Assembly: GCF_004344915.1 (NCBI RefSeq)
Contig: NZ_SKFG01000009.1
Location: 1-64,000, forward strand
Source: Paenibacillus albiflavus
Lineage (GTDB): Bacteria; Bacillota; Bacilli; Paenibacillales; NBRC-103111
DNA: 64,000 bases
Reading direction: 5' to 3'
Below, piece by piece: positions 44,910-53,688 of this stretch (position 1 is the first letter of the stretch; each line of letters begins with the position of its first letter). The notes beneath the pieces were generated by a model. That model made no database searches, had not been told where the DNA came from, and worked only from the letters and a program-made list of their open reading frames with translations. The position numbers and the translations under genes were made by a program.

Positions 44910-45851
44910 TTATTCAGCTTGCAATCTTTCAACGCTGACTTGTTCTAACAAAGTCTTAAGATGCTCCATATCGATTACTCCTGCACGCATTTGCAATGCA
45001 TTAGCAGTTCCACATGCAGCGCCTAGACGCAAAGCCGTATGCGCATCATTTCCTCGTTCAATCGCGGTGACGATCCCCGCAACCATAGAATCGCCGCAGC
45101 CAACTGGATTTACGGCATCAATTGCCGGCGCTTTAACAGAATAGATACTGCCTCCCCAACCCGCAATTGCTCCTCGCTCTCCGAGCGAAACGACAACAGC
45201 GTGAATGCCTTTGTCCATAAGTGTTCGAATTGCAATAATAATTTCATCATCAGTCCGCGGCTCATTCCCGAGTATTTTACCAATTTCATGTTCATTAGGC
45301 TTGATCAAATAAGGTAAAGCATCGACGCCTTGAGCGAGCGGATCTCCAGATGTATCGAGCACCGCCTTAGCGCCATTCTCGCGGATAATACGTATTAACT
45401 CCGCATAAGTATCACTCGGGCAGCCCCTTGGCAGTGAACCGGAAAGAACAACGATTGATGATTGCTTAGCAAGATCAGCAACCTTGTGATATAAAGCCGA
45501 TAGCTGTTCAGCAGCAATCAGGGGTCCTGCCTCCAAAATTTCTGTCTGATCTTGACTGCTTGTCGGGTCTAGAATCGTCAAGCATAATCTTGATTCTCCG
45601 TTTGCATAAATAAAATCATTCGGTATACATTGGTCGGACAGGCAATTTATAATTGTTTGCCCTTGTGAGCCTGCTACGAACCCGGTGGACATCACATGAC
45701 CGCCTAATAGGGTAATGACTCGTGCTACATTGATGCCTTTGCCCCCAGCATCGGAGACGGTTTGTTCGACTCGAAATAATCCCGACTTATGAAAATTAGG
45801 AATGACACAAGTTTTATCAATGGCTGCATTCAACGTAACCGTCGTTATCAT
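44910..45851 (-). CDS. PfkB-family hexose-phosphate kinase (1-phosphofructokinase / tagatose-6-phosphate kinase type)
   Basis: 313 residues. N-terminal MITTVTLNAAIDKT, PfkB signature 1 region DAGGKGINVARVITLLGG, and signature 2 NPVGCGDSMVAGIVTA with catalytic Asp. The upstream extension to 45905 lacks a ribosome-binding site; AGAGGGA lies 5-6 nt before the ATG at 45851. Phosphorylates tagatose-6-P or fructose-1-P to the bisphosphate; adjacency to a GatY-like aldolase and an AgaS-like isomerase favours tagatose-6-P. 25 nt downstream of the aldolase gene. Confidence 0.85.
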   Translation of the reverse strand: MITTVTLNAAIDKTCVIPNFHKSGLFRVEQTVSDAGGKGINVARVITLLGGHVMSTGFVAGSQGQTIINCLSDQCIPNDFIYANGESRLCLTILDPTSSQDQTEILEAGPLIAAEQLSALYHKVADLAKQSSIVVLSGSLPRGCPSDTYAELIRIIRENGAKAVLDTSGDPLAQGVDALPYLIKPNEHEIGKILGNEPRTDDEIIIAIRTLMDKGIHAVVVSLGERGAIAGWGGSIYSVKAPAIDAVNPVGCGDSMVAGIVTAIERGNDAHTALRLGAACGTANALQMRAGVIDMEHLKTLLEQVSVERLQAE

Positions 45852-45876
45852 AGAATATCCCTCTATTGTTGTAAAA

Positions 45877-46746
45877 TTATCGCAGCTCTTTCGCGCGTCC
45901 GGCACATCCCGATAAAAGCATTTTCTTCTGAGCGAGAGCTTTAACTTCTTGCTTGGCAGGAATCATATATTTACGTGGGTCATTTTCATTTGGATGCTGA
46001 TTGAAAATACCCTTAATCGCATCAGAGAATGCAATCCGAAGCTCAGTGGCTACATTGAACTTAGCCATTCCAAGAGATACGCAGCGTTTCACTTGTTCAT
46101 CTGGAATGCCTGAGCCGCCATGCAGCACTAGTGGAACTTCAACTGACTTGGAAATTCGCTCCAGTCTATCGAATGCAATTTTGGGTTCACCCACATAAAT
46201 GCCGTGTGCGGTTCCAATCGCTGGTGCTAATGTAGGAACACCTGTAAGCTCTACGAATCGTACGCAATCCTCAGGAACTGCCAATCGAGCATCTTCTTCG
46301 CTCACAGAAATATCGTCCTCTACGCCGCCAACCTTGCCAAGCTCGGCTTCAACATTGACACCAGCAGCAGTGGCAACTTTAACAACCTCTTTCGTAATTT
46401 CTACATTGTCTTCAAAATTACGCATGGACGCGTCAATCATAACGGAAGTATAGCCTTCGCGAATACATTGAATAAGAACATCATACTCCGTGCAATGATC
46501 TAAGTGCAATGCAATCGGAATACTTGCGTTCTTAGCTGCGACTCTCGCAGCCGCAACGATATAATCAGGACCCAAATGTTTAACGGTGCCGACAGTTGTT
46601 TGTAGAATAAGAGGAGATTGCAGCTCATCAGCAGCCTCGATTACAGCTTGCAGCATTTCAAGCGTGTGTACATTGAATGCTGTAATACCATAACCGCCTT
46701 TTCTAGCAGCTTGCAGCATAGATGTAGAACTGATTAAGTGACCCAT
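45877..46746 (-). CDS. Class II ketose-bisphosphate aldolase (GatY/KbaY-like)
   Basis: 289 residues. Zinc and catalytic residues visible in ALHLDHC (Asp82/His83), the Glu in VEAELGKVGG, GTAHGIY and VLHGGSGIP. Splits tagatose- or fructose-1,6-bisphosphate to DHAP and glyceraldehyde-3-P. AAAGGAGA upstream of the ATG. First gene of the two-gene unit divergent from the SIS isomerase and regulator. Confidence 0.88.
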   Translation of the reverse strand: MGHLISSTSMLQAARKGGYGITAFNVHTLEMLQAVIEAADELQSPLILQTTVGTVKHLGPDYIVAAARVAAKNASIPIALHLDHCTEYDVLIQCIREGYTSVMIDASMRNFEDNVEITKEVVKVATAAGVNVEAELGKVGGVEDDISVSEEDARLAVPEDCVRFVELTGVPTLAPAIGTAHGIYVGEPKIAFDRLERISKSVEVPLVLHGGSGIPDEQVKRCVSLGMAKFNVATELRIAFSDAIKGIFNQHPNENDPRKYMIPAKQEVKALAQKKMLLSGCAGRAKELR

Positions 46747-46810
46747 AATGACATTCTCCTTTGAGAAAAATGATAGAACGATAAAATAAATGAAGGAAAC
46801 AAGATATTAA

Positions 46811-46827
46811 ATGATTGAAACAATCAT
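46811..46827. promoter_or_regulatory. Palindrome, candidate DeoR-regulator operator
   Basis: ATGATTGAAACAATCAT is a perfect 7-3-7 inverted repeat overlapping the -35 element of the isomerase promoter. Related half-sites (ATGATT, ATGATAG) occur on both sides in the 131-bp divergent region. Confidence 0.55.
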
Positions 46828-46843
46828 AAAAATGATTTATAAT
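46815..46843 (+). promoter_or_regulatory. SigA-type promoter of the SIS isomerase-regulator operon
   Basis: TTGAAA (46815-46820), 17-bp spacer, TATAAT (46838-46843), 34 bp before the start codon. Confidence 0.7.
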
Positions 46844-46877
46844 TTCATTATCTTGATTATATGGGGGAATGAACGGC

Positions 46878-47936
46878 ATGTCAAACAACTTTGGACAATT
46901 AACGTATCCAGAGATTTGTGCACAAGCTGATGCACTGCAAGCGGCTTGGGATCAATTAACCATTCAATCTGAGTGGGTTTCAAAATATATAGGTAATCCA
47001 ATTTATGATGAGGTTGTCTTTATCGGATCGGGTTCTTCGTATTATCAAGCGTTAACGATGGCAGCTACTTTTCGAAAATGGACAGGGCGCTCTGCTGCAG
47101 CACATCCTTCATCTGAAATTTTCCTATTCCGCGATCAGACAATTGCTCGTGATAAGAAAGTTCTGCTAGTTGGCGTTTCACGCTCTGGTGAATCAACAGA
47201 GGTTGTTCTCGCCGTGCAATCCGTCATCGATTTGCCGAACTGGACAATTTGCGGGATTACTTGTTATGAGCAAAGTACGATGGGTAAGCTCACGGAGTGT
47301 CTTGTCTCTCCATTAGGCAAAGAGCAAAGTACAGTCATGACGAAATCACTCTCATCCATGACATTCATGATGCAAGCAGCTATTGCAAAGACGGCAGTGG
47401 GCGATACGTATTCACAAGAGTTGCAAGCCGTGCTTGCATCTGATTACAATATGGTTAAGAAATCAGATCAAGCCGTCAAAGAATGGCTATCGGGCCGCAC
47501 TTACACCAAATTAATCTACTTGGGAATGGGCGCCTATGGCGGCTTGGCACTAGAAGCTTGTCTTAAACTAAAGGAAATGTCTTATGTTTGGACGGAAAGT
47601 TACGGAACAATGGAGTTCCGTCATGGTCCAAAGTCGATTATCGAACCTGGTTCAATCGTTGTGCTGTTATTATCGGAAACTGCTCGTGCCTATGAAGTGA
47701 AAGTAGCGGAAGAGATGAAGGCTTATGGAGCCGAAGTGATCATCCTTACAGCTTCAGCAGGAGAAGATACGGCTTTTGCTGATCTTGTGATCGAGCTTGG
47801 GCATGCAGATATAAGTGATGAAGCACGGAGTGTACTTTATTTGCCTGCTGTGCAATTCTTAGGATTCTATTCAGCACTTGCGAAGGGTGTTAACCCGGAT
47901 GAACCACGGAATTTAACGCAAGTGGTACAAATTTAA
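46878..47936 (+). CDS. AgaS-like SIS-domain sugar isomerase/deaminase
   Basis: 352 residues with two SIS domains: FIGSGSSYYQALTMAATFRK and VGVSRSGESTEVVLAV in the first, LGMGAYGGLALEACLKLKEMS and the FRHGPKSIIEPGS region in the second. It resembles AgaS and the isomerase half of GlmS without the glutaminase domain. Likely converts galactosamine-6-P or a related aminosugar-P to tagatose-6-P (or fructose-6-P). Start at ATG 46878, because GGGGGA at 46863-46868 leaves no room for ATG 46869. Confidence 0.82.
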   Translation: MSNNFGQLTYPEICAQADALQAAWDQLTIQSEWVSKYIGNPIYDEVVFIGSGSSYYQALTMAATFRKWTGRSAAAHPSSEIFLFRDQTIARDKKVLLVGVSRSGESTEVVLAVQSVIDLPNWTICGITCYEQSTMGKLTECLVSPLGKEQSTVMTKSLSSMTFMMQAAIAKTAVGDTYSQELQAVLASDYNMVKKSDQAVKEWLSGRTYTKLIYLGMGAYGGLALEACLKLKEMSYVWTESYGTMEFRHGPKSIIEPGSIVVLLLSETARAYEVKVAEEMKAYGAEVIILTASAGEDTAFADLVIELGHADISDEARSVLYLPAVQFLGFYSALAKGVNPDEPRNLTQVVQI

Positions 47937-47955
47937 GTTGGGCGGAGTGAAATGT

Positions 47956-48741
47956 ATGGCCGAAGAAACTTCCTCCAAAGGTGAAATCAGACGCGCACAG
48001 ATTATGACGATGCTTAAGCAGCAAGGCAAGATCAGTATTAATGAGCTGATCGAGAAGCTGGATTGTTCAGAAGCTACTGCTAGGCGTGATCTGGATTTGC
48101 TTGATAAAAGGGGAGACTTGATTCGTACGATTGGAGGCGCTTTATACGAAGGAATTTCGACTTCACGTGAAATACCGTTTTCGGAGAAGCGCCAGAAGCT
48201 GTGGCTAGAGAAGGAAGCCATCGCTCGTAAAGCAATGGAATTTATCGAAGAGGGCGATAGTGTTTGCCTGTCAGGCGGCACGACAACTTATTTGATCGCT
48301 AAGGAGCTTAAATCACGTCATGGGATTACCGTTGTGACGAATGCGGTTAATATCGCGATGGAGCTTGCGGATAGCGAAGGCATTCAAGTCGTCGTTATTG
48401 GCGGCGTCATGCGTGCTAAGAATTATGAGTTATGTGGACCGCTTGCCGAGAAAACAATCGAGCACCTGAATATCGGTAAGATCTTTCTTGGGATCGATGG
48501 ATTTACACTTGAAGAGGGCATTTCGACTTACGCTGAACAAGAGGCACAAACCGCGCGTATGCTGATGAAGAAAGCGAGACAGACAATTGCGGTATTCGAT
48601 CATACGAAGACTGCTAAACCTTCTCTTTTTTCCATCGCGCCGATTCAGGACCTGCATGCTTGTATAACCGATCGACCACTAGAACAAATAATGCATGATG
48701 AGCTGGTCAGTCATGGGGTTCAAATTGTGATAGCAGAATAA
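47956..48741 (+). CDS. DeoR-family transcriptional regulator
   Basis: 261 residues. N-terminal HTH (ISINELIEKLDCSEATARRDLDLLDKRG) and C-terminal DeoR sensor domain (LSGGTTTYLIAKEL; GIDGFTLEEGIST) that binds a phosphosugar. ATG at 47956 with GGCGGAG upstream; the frame could begin at 47938 but that overlaps the isomerase stop region without a site. Follows the isomerase by 19 nt. Likely represses the divergent promoters of this locus in the absence of the pathway intermediate. Confidence 0.88.
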   Translation: MAEETSSKGEIRRAQIMTMLKQQGKISINELIEKLDCSEATARRDLDLLDKRGDLIRTIGGALYEGISTSREIPFSEKRQKLWLEKEAIARKAMEFIEEGDSVCLSGGTTTYLIAKELKSRHGITVVTNAVNIAMELADSEGIQVVVIGGVMRAKNYELCGPLAEKTIEHLNIGKIFLGIDGFTLEEGISTYAEQEAQTARMLMKKARQTIAVFDHTKTAKPSLFSIAPIQDLHACITDRPLEQIMHDELVSHGVQIVIAE

Positions 48742-48753
48742 TTATTAGTAGAG

Positions 48754-48792
48754 GAACCGTTCTTTCATCTTTTGGATGAGGAACGGTTTTTT
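48754..48792 (+). terminator. Terminator after the DeoR gene
   Basis: AACCGTTC (48755-48762) pairs with GAACGGTT (48781-48788), with an inner TCATC/GATGA helix and a T run. Confidence 0.9.
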
Positions 48793-48878
48793 GTTTGTAT
48801 TTTCAAAAAAGAATGGCAAATGATGCCCTCTCCTGTATAATCCTAATTATGGTTTCTAGATGATAGGGGTGATCAACT

Positions 48879-50087
48879 TTGTTGTTGCGTAATAAATCTT
48901 TTGTGTTCATGATGATCGGTGAAGTCGTTGGCGGCATAGGATTATGGCTTGCGATTATCGCTAATCTTCAATTTTTGCAAAGCTTGCTCTCATCAGATTT
49001 TCTTAAATCATTAGTATTAATGTCAGGGATATTCGTCTCGGTTCTATTGCTGCCATCAATTGGCAAAATCGTCGATCGTTATGATAAGAAAAAAGTGCTG
49101 ATTACCGCGAACCTCATCCGCTGTATATCACCACTTCTCATGTTTCCTGCACTCATGTATCAATCGATTCCTTGGATGATTCTATCGCTTATTCTTCTAC
49201 AAATTTCCAATGCAACTTATTTTCCGGCTGTGCGCACAACGTTCTCAACTCTTATTGCTCGAGAGGATTTACTAGCGGCAAATACATTCCATATGAACGC
49301 GATTACGATCTCACGTATTGCAGGAACGGCAATTGCAGGTGCGATGGTCTCTGTAATGAGCTTGTACACAATCTATTCGTTATCTCTGGTAGTTTATTTA
49401 TTGCTTCTGGGTATCTTTATTTTTATCCACATTCCTAAGATAGACGCAGCAGTTCAGAAAACCAAAGAAAAGCTGAAATTCACGGAAGTATTTACCATTA
49501 TTAAGCAGGATCGTTCGATATTCCTCGGAATAATCAATTCAAGTGTCATAGCTTTATTCTTGGGCGGAATGAATCTGTTCATTCTCTCATTAAGCGAGAT
49601 TCAGCATGATCCTGGATTAATGGGCTATTTATACGCAGTTGAAGGTACAACTATCCTAGTTGTAGGACTATTTGTACGACGCGTAATTGGCAAGGCGAAC
49701 ATCATCCTCGCAACATCCTTTTTGCTGTGTGTGATCGCAATCGGTCAATATACGATGTCCTTCGTTGATCATAGATGGACAGTGCTGCTAGGATTCGGTA
49801 TTTTTGGCAGCATGGTTGCCTTCTTCTTCCCGATGGTGACAACAATTTTTCAGAACCGTGTACCGCAGCAGACGCAAGGCAGATTTTTTGCCTTCAAAGA
49901 GATTGTGGATCGGATCCTAATGCAAGTATCCATCTTGGCAACAGGCGCAAGTCTAGATTTATTCGGTACATCCACCTATCTGATTATGATTGCGGGTCTG
50001 ACTTTATTAACCGCACTCTTCACCTTAAGTCAAACGCTTAGACACAAGCTGGATGTCAGACAATATGCAGCAAGGGAACAAGGATAA
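48879..50087 (+). CDS. MFS transporter
   Basis: 402 residues with about 11-12 membrane helices. The loop 2-3 motif is KIVDRYDKKKVLI, a form of the MFS GxxxDrxgRr signature, and the family resembles the macrolide/multidrug MFS efflux group (MefA-like). TTG start at 48879, six nt after AGGGGTGA; the next two codons are also TTG. Its stop ends at 50087 and the convergent deacetylase stop begins at 50088. Confidence 0.85.
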   Translation: MLLRNKSFVFMMIGEVVGGIGLWLAIIANLQFLQSLLSSDFLKSLVLMSGIFVSVLLLPSIGKIVDRYDKKKVLITANLIRCISPLLMFPALMYQSIPWMILSLILLQISNATYFPAVRTTFSTLIAREDLLAANTFHMNAITISRIAGTAIAGAMVSVMSLYTIYSLSLVVYLLLLGIFIFIHIPKIDAAVQKTKEKLKFTEVFTIIKQDRSIFLGIINSSVIALFLGGMNLFILSLSEIQHDPGLMGYLYAVEGTTILVVGLFVRRVIGKANIILATSFLLCVIAIGQYTMSFVDHRWTVLLGFGIFGSMVAFFFPMVTTIFQNRVPQQTQGRFFAFKEIVDRILMQVSILATGASLDLFGTSTYLIMIAGLTLLTALFTLSQTLRHKLDVRQYAAREQG

Positions 50088-50879
50088 TCATTCGGTTAGT
50101 CCATCATGCTTAAGAGAAATCAACTGTGATATGGGGATTAACTGAACGTAATTCGCTAGATCAGGGAGTTTATTCTTGAGTGCTTCAGCCGTCGTTCTGC
50201 CACTTGACCCCACATGCCCGATGGCAACACAGTATTTACGCGTTTGGAGCCGTTGATGAATAACCCCAATCTGTTTCATCACATGCGATACAGTGTGCGT
50301 ATCATCGAGAAAGAGCTCGTTCTCAATACAAGGTACGCCAACTTCAACTGCCGTTTTGCAGGCGATGCTATGATAATTCGTATGACTGTCGACGAAGAAT
50401 AGGCGATGCTTCTTGCATTGCTCCAGAACGATCCGCATAACCCGTGGGTCGCCAGTAGCTTTAGAGCCCATATGATTGTTAATTCCAATGGCATGTGGAA
50501 TTTCCGCAACCGCCGCATCGACTCTTTTGCGAATCTCATCATCGCTAAGTGATGTTAATATAACACCTGGACCCAGCCAACTCTTATTGCCTGAAACAGG
50601 CTCCATTGGCATGTGAATGATGACCTCTTTGCCAGCTAAATGGGCTGCTTCGGCATCCGATTTGGACGTAGGGAGAAAAGGCATTACAGCTACAGTAAGC
50701 GGATAGGGCATAGCAATGATTTCCTGAGTTCCTTTCATGTTGTTGCCGAAATCGTCAATAATGATAGAAGCCATTTTACTTTTATCCGGTATGTACTCCT
50801 GATGAACTGTCGCTACATGGCTAGTCGTTGAATTGATGGTTAAAGCTAGCATGATAGCCATGATACCGAGTTGTAGCAT
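50088..50879 (-). CDS. Divergent polysaccharide deacetylase family protein (YibQ-like)
   Basis: 263 residues. N-terminal hydrophobic segment (1-20) as signal or anchor, then the Polysacc_deac_2 domain: SIIIDDFGNNM with the acidic pair, HMPMEPV, INNHMGSKATGD and FVDSHT. These correspond to the NodB-fold metal sites of the divergent deacetylase family, whose substrate is not firmly established. Probably extracytoplasmic. Its GGAGG ribosome-binding site lies in the 3' arm of a terminator-like hairpin (50885-50952) from the preceding gene. Confidence 0.85.
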   Translation of the reverse strand: MLQLGIMAIMLALTINSTTSHVATVHQEYIPDKSKMASIIIDDFGNNMKGTQEIIAMPYPLTVAVMPFLPTSKSDAEAAHLAGKEVIIHMPMEPVSGNKSWLGPGVILTSLSDDEIRKRVDAAVAEIPHAIGINNHMGSKATGDPRVMRIVLEQCKKHRLFFVDSHTNYHSIACKTAVEVGVPCIENELFLDDTHTVSHVMKQIGVIHQRLQTRKYCVAIGHVGSSGRTTAEALKNKLPDLANYVQLIPISQLISLKHDGLTE

Positions 50880-50884
50880 AATAA

Positions 50885-50952
50885 AAACACCTCCGCACAG
50901 ATAATTGAAGCAAAAGCGATTGCTTCCTTGTCTGTTTAATATGGAGGTGTTT
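50885..50952 (-). terminator. Nested hairpin: DsbA-gene terminator that contains the deacetylase ribosome-binding site
   Basis: Three nested helices: AAACACCTCC with GGAGGTGTTT (10 bp, 50885-50894 and 50943-50952), ACAGA with TCTGT (50897-50901, 50931-50935), and GAAGCAA with TTGCTTC (50907-50913, 50920-50926). On the minus strand the outer 3' arm is GGAGGTGTTT followed by TTATT, so it reads as a rho-independent terminator, yet the same GGAGG is the only Shine-Dalgarno for the ATG at 50879. Confidence 0.8.
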
Positions 50953-50980
50953 GCTATATCGTATGCATATGATTTGAAAT

Positions 50981-51601
50981 TTAAACAGTTTTTAGAGCTT
51001 GAAGGAACGCTTGAGGTGGTTGTGCACCACGTACGGCGTATTTTCCATTAATAACGAAGAATGGGATCTGGGACACTCCGATTTCAAATGCTTGACGAAT
51101 ATCTTCATCAATTTCCTTGAGGCGAACTTCTGTGCCGACAAATTCACTGATATATTCGCGATCAAGACCAGCCTTCTCGGCAATATCCAGCAAGACTTCG
51201 CGATCACCAATGTCTCTTCCTTCAACAAAGTAAGCATGCTCAATTGCATCAACGACATCCATTCTGTACTTATCAGGCGCCAGTCTAATAACTTGATGTG
51301 ACATTAAAGAATTCGGCATGAGAGCGATTTTGCTAAAATCAAATTCAACGCCAATGGATGCTCCTGTTTTCGTTATTTGTTCATGGACAAGATCCATTTG
51401 TTCCTTGCCACCTATCTTCTCTTCCATTAAGGGGGCAAACGGTACTCCTTCAAATGGAATAATAGGATCTAAAAAAAATGAACGAAAACGGAATTCTACT
51501 GGTGCACCTAATTCTTTGGCTGCCAAACGCATGCTATGTATGCCGATTCGGCACCAAGGACATACCGTATCGTGAAAGATGTCTACTGTAATAGGTTTCA
51601 T
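50981..51601 (-). CDS. DsbA-family oxidoreductase (FrnE-like)
   Basis: 206 residues. Thioredoxin fold with CPWC at residues 14-17 in IFHDTVCPWCRIG, an inserted helical domain, and the cis-Pro loop VSQIPFFVINGKYAV with C-terminal GAQPPQAF, all hallmarks of FrnE-like 2-hydroxychromene isomerase/DsbA relatives. No signal peptide, so cytoplasmic; likely a thiol oxidoreductase or isomerase. AAGGGAG upstream of the ATG. Nearest downstream gene is the deacetylase, behind a terminator hairpin. Confidence 0.88.
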   Translation of the reverse strand: MKPITVDIFHDTVCPWCRIGIHSMRLAAKELGAPVEFRFRSFFLDPIIPFEGVPFAPLMEEKIGGKEQMDLVHEQITKTGASIGVEFDFSKIALMPNSLMSHQVIRLAPDKYRMDVVDAIEHAYFVEGRDIGDREVLLDIAEKAGLDREYISEFVGTEVRLKEIDEDIRQAFEIGVSQIPFFVINGKYAVRGAQPPQAFLQALKTV

Positions 51602-51710
51602 TGACTAAAGCTACTCCCTTCTTAATCCAATCATGACTTAAGTCTATTGATCCATTATAAACGAGTTTGGCCTAAGAGGAAACGGCTTTACTGAGTTTAT
51701 TGGTCATACA

Positions 51711-53123
51711 TCACAAAATTGCGCGTTTCCATCCGCGGAAACGGCTTTCAATCTTTTCTCCAAGCGAGAAAATCGCATCTTCGTTTCCGATTGAACTTAT
51801 AATTTGAATCGAAACAGGCAGTCCATTTTCTTCGCCAATCGGAATCACAAGGGAAGGCAAACCCCATGTATTTGCATACGCTACAAACGGCATATACTTC
51901 AAAAACGATTTGCTGATCGCAAAAATTTCTTTGTAAACTTGACCGTGCGGCAACGCTGGCGAATGATATACCGGGAGAATTAGCAATTTATGCTGCAAAT
52001 ATTCCTGTATCAACTGGTTGCCAAGATTGATTTGTTCATTCAATTTGGCCATCTGCTGTTTGGAAGGCTTAAAGGTTCGAGCACCGACTAAGGCCCATAA
52101 TAGATAGCGATGCCATTCGCTATTACCAGCAATTCGCTCCTGTAACCAGTGACGCATCGGCTTCAGCAATCGTTTCCCTGAGGCTGCATTAACAACATTG
52201 GATGCGCCATCGATAGACATAATTTGCTGCCATAATAACGCAGATTGCTCATACATAGGTGGTTGCTCGTCGACAACTTGGATCGCTTCCTCTAATTCAA
52301 GCTTTAAATCCTTGAGGAGCAGCATCGTTTGCGCGGATACTTCATATTTGACCTGATCGATTGGCAACGTAATTGAAAAATCAGATAAATTTCGCTTGAT
52401 TGGCTGCGCAAGTGCAAGAATATCATTGACTAATCTCGCGTCGCGTACAGATTTGGCTATTGCGCCGATCCCTAACATGCGTTCTTGCAAGGGATGCGGG
52501 AAGGGTGGGTACGCACCATCGTCTTTGACTTGGTAAGCACCGCTTTTAAAGCCAATAATGCCGTTAAAATGGGATGGGAACCTGATGGAACCCCCGATAT
52601 CGGAACCGATACCAAGCGCAGCGCCGCCAGCAGCGATTAATGCAGCTTCACCACCGCTTGATCCGCCAACCGTTCTGGATAAATCCCATGGATTATTCGT
52701 TCGTCCGTACAATTTATTATCCGTTTCCTGACAAAAACATAAGGTAGGTGTGTTCGACTTACCTAAAATAATTGCACCTTCATGACGAAGCAGCTCGACA
52801 ATCGCTGCATCATGATCCATCACGAGGTTTTTGCGATGACGGAGTCCGCCTGTCGTTCGCATACCAGCAACGTCAAACGCTTCTTTCATGCTGATCGGAA
52901 CTCCATACAAACGTCCCTTAATATTCTGATTGCTTGCAAGCTCATCATCACATTGCCTCGCTTCATGTCTAGCGAGTTCAAATCGCTCTTCAACCAGACA
53001 GTTGACGCTTGGATTGATACGCTTTAAATGCTCGATATATGCTTCTGTCGCTTCTAATGATGTGACGGTTCCTTGTCTGATATAACCTGCTAAAGTAGAT
53101 GCATCCAGATCAAGAATAGACAT
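51711..53123 (-). CDS. Amidase (amidase signature family)
   Basis: 470 residues. The Ser-cisSer-Lys triad regions are present: Lys in VPISMKEAFDVAG, and the Gly/Ser signature GGSSGGEAALIAAGGAALG followed by GSDIGGSIRFPSHFNG. Hydrolyses a carboxamide; related to GatA but not in a gatCAB operon, so a stand-alone amidase. Fatty-amide-hydrolase-like spacing in the signature. GGGAGG before the ATG. Divergent from zur, 151 bp apart. Confidence 0.88.
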   Translation of the reverse strand: MSILDLDASTLAGYIRQGTVTSLEATEAYIEHLKRINPSVNCLVEERFELARHEARQCDDELASNQNIKGRLYGVPISMKEAFDVAGMRTTGGLRHRKNLVMDHDAAIVELLRHEGAIILGKSNTPTLCFCQETDNKLYGRTNNPWDLSRTVGGSSGGEAALIAAGGAALGIGSDIGGSIRFPSHFNGIIGFKSGAYQVKDDGAYPPFPHPLQERMLGIGAIAKSVRDARLVNDILALAQPIKRNLSDFSITLPIDQVKYEVSAQTMLLLKDLKLELEEAIQVVDEQPPMYEQSALLWQQIMSIDGASNVVNAASGKRLLKPMRHWLQERIAGNSEWHRYLLWALVGARTFKPSKQQMAKLNEQINLGNQLIQEYLQHKLLILPVYHSPALPHGQVYKEIFAISKSFLKYMPFVAYANTWGLPSLVIPIGEENGLPVSIQIISSIGNEDAIFSLGEKIESRFRGWKRAIL

Positions 53124-53274
53124 GTGCTTGCCTCCCTGTCATACATTCAATTACTAAGAATGGTAAGTGAAGTTTAGGAAGTCGTCAACATGAACCCTGT
53201 CAGATGATAAGAAATTTTTAGCAAGATCATGTATAATAAAGATTATAGAGATAAGTTGATGGAGGTATAGGTCT

Positions 53275-53688
53275 GTGAATGCTGAACAGATTATTCAAAT
53301 GATGTCCGAGCAAGGACTACGTATCACCGAACAAAGACGTACACTTGCCGAACTGTTTGCAGGTACGGATGGCTATTTAACACCCAAAGATGTGTATGAG
53401 CTGATGGCGCAGCGTTACTCTGGTTTAAGCTTTGATACGGTATATCGTAATTTGAGAATTTTGCAGGAGATGGATGTGCTAGAGCAGTTTGTGTTTGAAG
53501 ACGGAATTAAGTTTCGGGCACATTGTCAGGAAGCGCATCATCATCACCATGTTATCTGTTTGCAATGTGGGACTACAATTCCATTTGTGTTTTGTCCGAT
53601 GGAAGGGATCTCGGGCATTCCTAGTGGCTTTACGGTTGTTAGACATAAATTTGAAGTATATGGATACTGTGAGGCTTGCGGGGCATGA
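53275..53688 (+). CDS. zur: Zinc uptake regulator (Fur family, Zur-like)
   Basis: 137 residues. N-terminal winged helix ([30 protein letters not shown]), the metal-binding His-rich stretch [13 protein letters not shown] and a C-terminal CEAC, giving the two structural-zinc CxxC pairs. The Zur rather than Fur or PerR call rests on [12 protein letters not shown] and on two Zur boxes before znuACB 7 kb away; it remains an inference. GTG start with GGAGGT 8 nt upstream. Its TGA overlaps the yidD ATG. Confidence 0.85.
   Translation: MNAEQIIQMMSEQGLRITEQRRTLAELFAGTDGYLTPKDVYELMAQRYSGLSFDTVYRNLRILQEMDVLEQFVFEDGIKFRAHCQEAHHHHHVICLQCGTTIPFVFCPMEGISGIPSGFTVVRHKFEVYGYCEACGA

Noticed and set aside
53275-53688. 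Fur or PerR instead of Zur
   Set aside because: The PerR-type Asp/His pattern was not evident and the Zur boxes upstream of znuACB favour Zur; not fully excluded.
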